A stretch of DNA of 50,000 nucleotides from Gammaproteobacteria bacterium (GTDB lineage Bacteria; Pseudomonadota; Gammaproteobacteria; Steroidobacterales; GCA-2729495): NCBI GenBank assembly GCA_016874095.1, contig VGVH01000007.1, forward strand, positions 1-50,000. The letters are read 5' to 3'. Below the pieces are notes generated by a model. The model was not told the DNA's origin and ran no database searches. It worked only from the letters and a program-made list of their open reading frames with translations. Positions 41,613-50,000 of the stretch are shown here, one piece after another. The first letter of the stretch is position 1, and the number at the start of each line of letters is the position of its first letter. The translations under genes and the position numbers were made by a program.

Positions 41613-42932
41613 ATGAACCAGAGCAGCCGCAGACCCGCCCTGCCCGGCCCGAAGGCCCGCGCGCTGATCGAGCGCGACAAGGATGTCGTCGCGCATTCCT
41701 ACGTGCGCGACTACCCCTTCGTCATGAGCCACGGTCGTGGCTGCGAGGTGTGGGACGTCGACGGGCACCGCTTCCTCGACTTCGCCTCCGGCATTGCCGT
41801 GTGCTCGACCGGCCACAGCCACCCGAAGGTGGTGAAGGCCATACAGGATGCCGCGCAGAAGTTTCTGCACATTTCCTCGGACTACTGGCACGAGGGCCAG
41901 GTGCGCCTCGGCGAGATGATCCGCGACCTCGACCCGGTCGCGGGGCCCGCAATGACCTTCTTCGCGAATTCGGGCACTGAGTCCGTCGAAGCCGCGCTGA
42001 AGCTGGCCCGCTACGTGTCGGGCCGGCCGCGCTTCATTGCTTTCCTCGGCGGCTTCCACGGCCGCTCCATGGGATCGCTGGCCTTCACCGCCAGCAAATA
42101 CACGCAGCAGAAAGGTTTCTTCCCGACGATGCCGGGCGTGACCCACGTGCCCTACCCCAACCGCTACCGTCCGCTGCTGGCCGGCGACGACCAGGGGCAG
42201 GCCGTGCTTGCCTACATCGAGCAGCTCTTCACGCAGAACGTGCCGGCGAACGAAGTGGCGGCGATACTCGTCGAACCGATCCAGGGCGAAGGCGGTTATC
42301 TCGTCCCGCCGGACGGATTCCTGAAGGGCCTGCGCGCGCTCTGCGATCGCCACGGCATCCTGCTCATTTTCGACGAGGTGCAGGCCGGCATCGGCCGCAC
42401 GGGCCGGATGTTCGCCTGGCAGCACTGGGGCGTGAAACCCGACATCCTCACGCTGGCGAAAGGCATCGCCTCGGGGATGCCCCTGGGTCTGATGGTCGCC
42501 CGTCGCGACCTGATGGAAAAATGGCCAGCCGGTGCGCATGCAAACACCTACGGCGGCAACCCCGTGTGCTGTGCGGCCGCGATCGCAACGCTCGAGCTGG
42601 TGCAAAGCGGTTACCTCGAAAACGCCGCCCGGGCAGGCGCTGAACTGAAGGCCGGTCTGCAGGGTCTCATGGCCGAATTCGACTGCATTGGCGACGTGCG
42701 TGGTCACGGTCTCATGCTCGGCGTGGACTTCGTAAAGGACCGCGGCACGAAGGCGCCGCACAAGGACCTCGCCAACGCGATCGTGAACCGCGCGTACCAC
42801 AACGGACTGCTGCTGCTCACCTGCGGGGTCAGCGGCATCCGCCTGATTCCGCCCCTGATGCTAGATTCGAAACAGGCAGTGGAAGGCCTGTCGATCATCC
42901 GGCAATCCATCACCGAAGCTCTTGCCAATTAG
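41613..42932 (+). CDS. Class III PLP aminotransferase (GABA/ornithine-type)
   Basis: A 439-residue omega-aminotransferase. The PLP lysine is Lys283 in LAKGIASGMPLG and the pyridine-nitrogen aspartate is Asp255 in FDEVQAGIGRTG. FANSGTESVEAALKLAR and EPIQGEGGY are standard class III segments. Likely donors are GABA, ornithine, beta-alanine or related compounds. The ATG at 41613 has GGAG at good spacing; a GTG at 41604 overlapping the upstream stop is an alternative. With the aldehyde dehydrogenase before it, it can convert an omega-amino acid to an acid by way of a semialdehyde. Confidence 0.9.
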   Translation: MNQSSRRPALPGPKARALIERDKDVVAHSYVRDYPFVMSHGRGCEVWDVDGHRFLDFASGIAVCSTGHSHPKVVKAIQDAAQKFLHISSDYWHEGQVRLGEMIRDLDPVAGPAMTFFANSGTESVEAALKLARYVSGRPRFIAFLGGFHGRSMGSLAFTASKYTQQKGFFPTMPGVTHVPYPNRYRPLLAGDDQGQAVLAYIEQLFTQNVPANEVAAILVEPIQGEGGYLVPPDGFLKGLRALCDRHGILLIFDEVQAGIGRTGRMFAWQHWGVKPDILTLAKGIASGMPLGLMVARRDLMEKWPAGAHANTYGGNPVCCAAAIATLELVQSGYLENAARAGAELKAGLQGLMAEFDCIGDVRGHGLMLGVDFVKDRGTKAPHKDLANAIVNRAYHNGLLLLTCGVSGIRLIPPLMLDSKQAVEGLSIIRQSITEALAN

Positions 42933-42950
42933 TTCAAGGAACCAGCCACC

Positions 42951-43517
42951 ATGCATACTGCACTCGTCTCCCTCCGCCAGTTCGTCGCGGTCGCGTTGGC
43001 ACTGCTGGCGATGTCCAACGGCCCGGCAGCGCAGGCAGCCGGCAGCACTGCTGCCGAGATCGACCAGAAGGTGAACGCAGCCCTGCAGCGGCTGCGGACG
43101 GAAATCCCGGGCTCCGCCTCCGTACTCGCAAAAGCGCAGGGCGTACTCGTGTTCGCCGAGGTCATCAAGGCGGGATTCGTGATCGCCGGCGAGGGTGGCG
43201 AGGGCGCGCTGCGGATCGGTGGCAACACGGCTGCCTACTACAGCATCTTCTCCGGTTCCGTCGGCTTCCAGGCGGGCGGCCAGAAGCGCGACATCATCAT
43301 GGTTTTCCTCGACGACGACGCACTGAAGAAATTCCAGGCCAGCGACGGCTGGAAAGTCGGCGCCGACGGCACAGTGACGCTGATCGACGTCGGCGCCAGC
43401 GGCTCGATCGATACCGCCACGCTGAAGAAGCCGATCGTCGCCTTCGTCGTCGGCCAGAAAGGACTGATGGCCGGCGTCTCGCTCGATGGTTCGAAGATCA
43501 CGAAGCTGAAGCGCTGA
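42951..43517 (+). CDS. SYLF (Ysc84-type) lipid-binding domain protein, exported
   Basis: A 188-residue protein with a signal peptide (about 1-29, ending AAQAA) and a SYLF domain. Its hallmarks are AKAQGVLVFAEVIKAGFVIA, YYSIFSGSVGFQAGGQKRDI and a C-terminal FVVGQKGLMAGVSLDGSKI. Bacterial SYLF proteins are periplasmic and often stress-linked, and SYLF domains elsewhere bind phospholipid. It follows the aminotransferase by 18 bases and may be cotranscribed, but no metabolic link is evident. Confidence 0.88.
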   Translation: MHTALVSLRQFVAVALALLAMSNGPAAQAAGSTAAEIDQKVNAALQRLRTEIPGSASVLAKAQGVLVFAEVIKAGFVIAGEGGEGALRIGGNTAAYYSIFSGSVGFQAGGQKRDIIMVFLDDDALKKFQASDGWKVGADGTVTLIDVGASGSIDTATLKKPIVAFVVGQKGLMAGVSLDGSKITKLKR

Positions 43518-43577
43518 GGCCTACCGGCTCAAACGGTTTTCGAAGGGAAACGAGTCGGCAGGAAGCAGCATGGGCCT

Positions 43578-44825
43578 TCATCGACGATCGGCGTCCACCG
43601 GCAGTCGCTCATGCGGGTGCAGTTCAAGCACCTCCGCCGACGGCGTCGCGACCGGCACAAATTCCTCGCGGCCTTCGACCGGTACCGCGCGCATCGTGAG
43701 GGCGCGCAGCAGTGCGAAGGCTGCAAGTCCCGCCATGAGGGCCGCCGACGCCCAGTAAAGCATCTGCGGGCCGAAGCCCGACATCAGCGCACCGACGAGC
43801 ACCGGCGCCGCAGCCGCGCCTACGCCGTAGAGCAGGTTGAAACCACGTGCCGCATCGAGGAACTGCAGCTGCGGCAGCAGATCGTTGGCATGCGCTACGC
43901 AGAGCGCATAGAGCGTGAGCAGCGTGCCGCCGAAGATGAAGCTCAGCGCAAGCAGCGACGGCAGGTCGCGCCTGCCGAGCAGAACGATCGCCAGCGACGC
44001 CGCGGTAGCCAGCAGCGCGGATCCGCCGATCACCCAGCGGCGGTCGACGTAATCCGAAAACGCTCCGATTGGCCACTGCAGCACCGCTCCGCCGATCAGC
44101 GCCGCGCTCATGAACGAAGCGATGCCTGCCTCGTCGAGCCCGAGATCGCGCGCATACAGCGGCCCGAGGCTGAAAAAGGCGCCGGCGGCCGCGGCGCTTA
44201 CGACCGTGCCGAGCACCGCGACCGGCGATAGCCGCACGAGGGCCGCGAGCGACAGCCGCCCGCCCTCGGCAAGCTCCGGTTCCGGCAACCGCGTCAGTGC
44301 AACCGGCACCAGTCCCGCAGCGAACAGGCCCGCAGCGATCATGAAGAGCAGCGGCGAACGGATGTCGCCCACCGTGAGCAGGAACTGCCCGGCCGCAAGC
44401 GCGCCGAGCCCCACCATCTCGTAGAGGCCGAGGATCCGCCCGCGATTCGACCGGTCGGCGCGCTCGTTGAGCCAGCTCTCGACCGCGATGTAGATGCCGA
44501 TCAGGCTGGCGCCGACTAGGGCACGGAGCAAGGTCCAGAGGAGCGGATCGACAACCAGCGCGTTCAGGAGGATGCAGACCGTCGCCGTGGCCGCGAAAGT
44601 CGCGAAACCGCGGATGTGCCCGACGCGGCGGATGATCCACCCGCACCAGACGGTGCCGACGACGAAGCCAACGTAATAGGCCGACATCACGATGCCGATC
44701 GTGAAGTCGGAGAAGCCCTCGGCGCTCGCCCGCAGGGGCAGTATCGTGTTGAGCAGCCCCGCGCCGACCAGCACGATGCCGAGACCGGCGAGCAGCGCGG
44801 AGACACCGTAGATCAGGCGGACCAT
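43578..44825 (-). CDS. MFS transporter (YcaD/CynX-like)
   Basis: A 415-residue inner-membrane carrier with about 12 hydrophobic segments. It starts MVRLIYGVSALLAGLGIVLV. CGWIIRRVGHIRGF is the loop 2-3 signature, and VESWLNERADRSNRGRILGLYEM resembles the YcaD/TsgA-type group. The C-terminal tail is hydrophilic and His/Asp-rich. The substrate is unknown. An ATG six codons upstream (44843) overlaps the divergent yajQ start. The spacer to yajQ is only 16 bases, with TATAAT in it. Confidence 0.82.
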   Translation of the reverse strand: MVRLIYGVSALLAGLGIVLVGAGLLNTILPLRASAEGFSDFTIGIVMSAYYVGFVVGTVWCGWIIRRVGHIRGFATFAATATVCILLNALVVDPLLWTLLRALVGASLIGIYIAVESWLNERADRSNRGRILGLYEMVGLGALAAGQFLLTVGDIRSPLLFMIAAGLFAAGLVPVALTRLPEPELAEGGRLSLAALVRLSPVAVLGTVVSAAAAGAFFSLGPLYARDLGLDEAGIASFMSAALIGGAVLQWPIGAFSDYVDRRWVIGGSALLATAASLAIVLLGRRDLPSLLALSFIFGGTLLTLYALCVAHANDLLPQLQFLDAARGFNLLYGVGAAAAPVLVGALMSGFGPQMLYWASAALMAGLAAFALLRALTMRAVPVEGREEFVPVATPSAEVLELHPHERLPVDADRR

Positions 44826-44830
44826 GGGCC

Positions 44831-44836
44831 TATAAT
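44831..44836 (+). promoter_or_regulatory. TATAAT box 5 bases before the yajQ start
   Basis: A perfect -10 hexamer lies between the divergent yajQ and MFS genes. Transcription starting 6-7 bases downstream would begin at the yajQ ATG itself, implying a leaderless mRNA. No Shine-Dalgarno sequence precedes that ATG and no good -35 box is seen. The reverse strand of the same A/T-rich block could likewise serve the MFS gene. Confidence 0.45.
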
Positions 44837-44841
44837 GCCGC

Positions 44842-45324
44842 ATGCCCTCCTTCGACGTCGTCTCCGAACTGAATATGCACGAAGTGACCAACGCGGTCGA
44901 CCAAGCCAACCGCGAGGTCAGTACGCGCTTCGACTTCAAGGGCACGGGCGCCCGCTATGACCTGAAGGACAACGTCATCACCCTTCACGCCCAGGTCGAG
45001 TTCCAGCTCAAGCAGATGATCGAGGTGCTGCGGCTGAAACTCGGCCGCCGTAACGTCGACCTGTCCTGCGTCGACGTCGGCGATCCGGTGACGGCCGGCC
45101 AGTCCGCGACCCAGGCGATCACGCTGAAGCACGGGATCGACAAGGAAGCGGGCAAGAAGATCCAGAAAGTACTCAAGGACTCCGGCCTCAAGGTGCAGGC
45201 GGCGATCCAGGGCGACCAGGTGCGGGTGACCGGCAAGAAACGGGACGACCTGCAGCTCGCGATCGCGCGCGTAAAGGCCGCGGAGATCGGCATTCCCCTT
45301 CAATTCAACAACTTCCGCGACTAG
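44842..45324 (+). CDS. yajQ: YajQ family nucleotide-binding protein
   Basis: A 160-residue member of the YajQ family, which binds nucleotides; the Xanthomonas homologue (XC_3703) is a cyclic di-GMP effector acting with a transcription factor. It starts MPSFDVVSELNMHEVTNAVD, the invariant family start, so the ATG is certain. Later segments RFDFKGTGARY and VQAAIQGDQVRVTGKKRDDL are typical. It is divergent from an MFS gene and followed 24 bases later by a cyclophilin gene. Confidence 0.95.
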   Translation: MPSFDVVSELNMHEVTNAVDQANREVSTRFDFKGTGARYDLKDNVITLHAQVEFQLKQMIEVLRLKLGRRNVDLSCVDVGDPVTAGQSATQAITLKHGIDKEAGKKIQKVLKDSGLKVQAAIQGDQVRVTGKKRDDLQLAIARVKAAEIGIPLQFNNFRD

Positions 45325-45348
45325 CGGACTTCACCGACAGGAACAGCC

Positions 45349-45824
<476 letters not shown>

Positions 45825-45828
<4 letters not shown>

Positions 45829-47183
45829 CCGCGGAGCCGGCCTTCGCGGGCGAGCCTGTCGGCATAGGTGCGGAGCGTTCTGGCCACCCCATCGACGAGG
45901 GCATCGATGTCGGACTCCGTCGCGATCAGCGGTGGAGTCATCATGAGCCAGTCGCCGTAGCGGCCCGCGTAGCTGCGGCGTCCGTAGATCAGCAGGCCTT
46001 CGGTGAGCGCCAGCGCCTTCAGGTCTTCGATCACCGGGAACTCGCGCGGCAGCATCGTCTTCGTCACGGGATCTGCGACGATTTCGATCGCATTCAGCAG
46101 GCCGATGCCACGCACGTCGCCGAGCAGTGGCAGTGTCGGCTGCAGCGCACGCAGGCGGTCGCGAAGCCGGGCGCCGACGCGTTCCGCGTTGGCGGGCAGG
46201 TCCCGGTCGAGCGTTTCTTCGAGAACTGCCAGGCCGACAGCGCAACCCAGCGGGCTGCCTTTGTGCGTGTGGCCGTAGTGGAAGCCCGGTCCGCTGGCGA
46301 CAGCTTCCACCATGACGGCCGGCGCGAGGAAGGCTCCGAGCGGCCAATAGCCGCCGCCGATGCCCTTCGCCAGCACGACGAGATCGGGGCGCGCGTCGGG
46401 CCAGTGGTGCGCTGCCAGGAACCGGCCCGTGCGACCGGCGCCGGTGATGATCTCGTCATAGATGAGCAGTATCCCGTGCCTGCTGCAGATTCGGCGGACC
46501 TCGTCGTAATAGAACGCGGGCGCGCTGACTGCACCGCCGCTCAGGCCGATCACCGGTTCAAGGAGGAATGCCAGCACCGTATCCGCGCCCTCGCGCGCGA
46601 TCGTGGTCTCCAGCTCCGCGAGGCAGTGTCGCGCAAAGGAAACGACGTCGTGTCCGTCGGGAAGCCGGTACGTGAGTGGCGCCGGAACGCGTGGCATGTC
46701 GTGCAGGTACGGCGCCATTACGCCGGACCCCATGTCGCCGGCAACCTCGAGCGCCCCGAGCGTGCTGCCGTGATAGGCAGGAAGACGACCGATGATCTTC
46801 CAGCGCCCGGGCTGCTTCGTCGCGAGCGCATGTACTCGCGCGAATTGCAGGCATTTCTCGACGGCCTCGGACCCGCCCGACACGACAAAGGCGTGATCGA
46901 ATCCCGGTCCCGCTGCCGCACAGAGCCGCGCGGTGAATCGCAGGTTGGCCTCGCTCTCGAGCTGGCTTGGATAGGCGAAGGCGGCGCGCGCTGCCTGCTC
47001 GCGCATTGCAGCCAGCACCCGCGGATTGCCGTGGCCCAGGTTGACGGCCACCGGTCCGGAGGTGACATCGAAATAACGACGACCGTGATCGTCCCAGACG
47101 TAGATCCCTTCGGCTCGCGCAAGGCGCAGCGCTGACGCGCTGCCGGGGGCCTGCCAGAACGCTTGCATACCAGCCGTCGGCAT
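45825..47183 (-). CDS. Class III PLP aminotransferase
   Basis: A 452-residue aminotransferase. The PLP lysine is Lys273 in [17 protein letters not shown] and the aspartate is Asp243 in [26 protein letters not shown] and [15 protein letters not shown] fit the beta-alanine/taurine-pyruvate-like class III branch more than GabT. The ATG at 47183 ([11 protein letters not shown]) is taken; an open frame upstream runs to the rRNA terminator. It is the first protein gene downstream of the rRNA operon. The amino donor is unknown. Confidence 0.88.
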
Positions 47184-47290
47184 CGCGCTCAGAGCTCGAG
47201 CGTACCGCGCATGACGGCGACGCAGCGACCACCGACGCGCGTAGCGGTCACGTAGCTCAATCGCATGGCAGTGACGTTTCAAACGCCATG

Positions 47291-47341
47291 AAAATGAAAA
47301 ACCCCCGGTTCGCACGCCTCGTGGGCGTCAAACCGGGGGTC
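47291..47341 (-). terminator. Rho-independent terminator of the rRNA operon
   Basis: A stem of ACCCCCGGTT (47301-47310) with AACCGGGGGT (47331-47340) encloses a second short stem (ACGCC/GGCGT). On the minus strand the hairpin ends in TTTTTC. It lies 12 bases after the 5S rRNA gene, as expected for the end of the rRNA transcript. Confidence 0.88.
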
Positions 47342-47352
47342 TTCGGAAAAGG

Positions 47353-47471
47353 TGCCTGGCAGTGACCTACTCTCACATGGGGAAACCCCACACTACCATC
47401 GGCGCTGGGCGTTTTCACTTCTGAGTTCGAAATGGGATCAGGTGGTTCCCGCCCGCTATAGCCGCCAGGCA
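47353..47471 (-). rRNA. rrf: 5S ribosomal RNA
   Basis: A gene of about 119 bases on the minus strand. Its terminal helix is TGCCTGGCGGC at the 5' end with CTGCCAGGCA at the 3' end. The conserved loops are CCCATTTCGAACTCAGAAGTG and GCCGATGGTAGTGTGGGGT. It follows 23S by a spacer of about 145 bases and precedes the operon terminator. The ends are placed by the terminal helix and could be off by 1-2 bases. Confidence 0.96.
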
Positions 47472-47495
47472 ATTCGGTTGGCCTGCGGGGAATGA

Positions 47496-47518
47496 GTCGC
47501 GGCTTGCGCCGCTCCTAC
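47496..47518 (-). repeat. REP-like palindromic repeat, copy C, in the 23S-5S spacer
   Basis: The 23 bases match REP-like copy B over its full length and have the same orientation: the minus strand reads GTAGGAGCGGCGCAAGCCGC followed by GAC. It is followed at 47520-47560 by degenerate pieces of the same CCGCTCCTGC motif. It lies inside the transcribed 23S-5S spacer and would appear in the precursor rRNA. The rest of the spacer shows no gene. Confidence 0.7.
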
Positions 47519-47617
47519 ATCCGCTCCTGCATCCGCATCTGCGCTGCTCCTGCAGGCCGTAATCTGGTTGGTTTCGACGAAACAACTGCTTCGTTCAAGC
47601 TGTTTGGGTGTTATATG

Positions 47618-50000
<2,383 letters not shown>

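Overview
The window is about 50 kb of GC-rich chromosomal DNA from a gammaproteobacterium. Almost every core gene lies on the minus strand. The tRNA-Thr/Tyr/Gly/Thr-tuf order, the rplKAJL-rpoBC block and the rpsL-rpsG-fusA-tuf block are the classic gammaproteobacterial arrangement. A TonB receptor next to a TPR-sulfotransferase, and GTAG-type REP elements, point loosely to the Xanthomonadales/Steroidobacterales side of the class. No species can be named from this sequence alone.

Layout, in order of transcription on the minus strand. An rRNA operon enters from the right edge (3' part of 23S, then 5S and a terminator, 50000-47291). Positions 47183-43578 hold an aminotransferase, a cyclophilin, yajQ and an MFS transporter. 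Positions 43517-39211 (plus strand) hold a BKACE/aldehyde dehydrogenase/aminotransferase/SYLF operon, divergent from a minus-strand M20 peptidase and FAD oxidase pair. From 36.5 to 23.7 kb is an accessory metabolic region: ArsC, an ACT-domain protein, a TPR-sulfotransferase, a TonB receptor, a phytoene-desaturase-like oxidoreductase, an MFS transporter, an S58 aminopeptidase, a BHMT-like methyltransferase and CtlX, plus two decayed gene remnants. Positions 23597-17593 hold asd, an M61 peptidase, plsY, birA, coaX and a SPOR protein. The translation/transcription block runs from 17590 to 1: four tRNAs, tuf, tRNA-Trp, secE, nusG, rplK, rplA, rplJ, rplL, rpoB, rpoC, rpsL, rpsG, fusA and the start of a second tuf.

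The core block is ordinary in order and length with one exception. The EF-G encoded in the str operon has intact GTPase and C-terminal regions, but domain IV has lost both conserved tip loops, including the position equivalent to E. coli His583. This is the most interesting observation here. Other notable points: a REP-like palindrome supplies the stop codon of the complete tuf gene. ctlX has no ordinary start at the expected place and is preceded by a 21-codon ORF joined at both ends by 4-base overlaps. yajQ may have a leaderless transcript. The exported peptidases, aminotransferases and BKACE suggest, by inference only, a route for using peptides with unusual (perhaps beta-) amino acids. No phage, insertion sequence, CRISPR array or defence system is visible.
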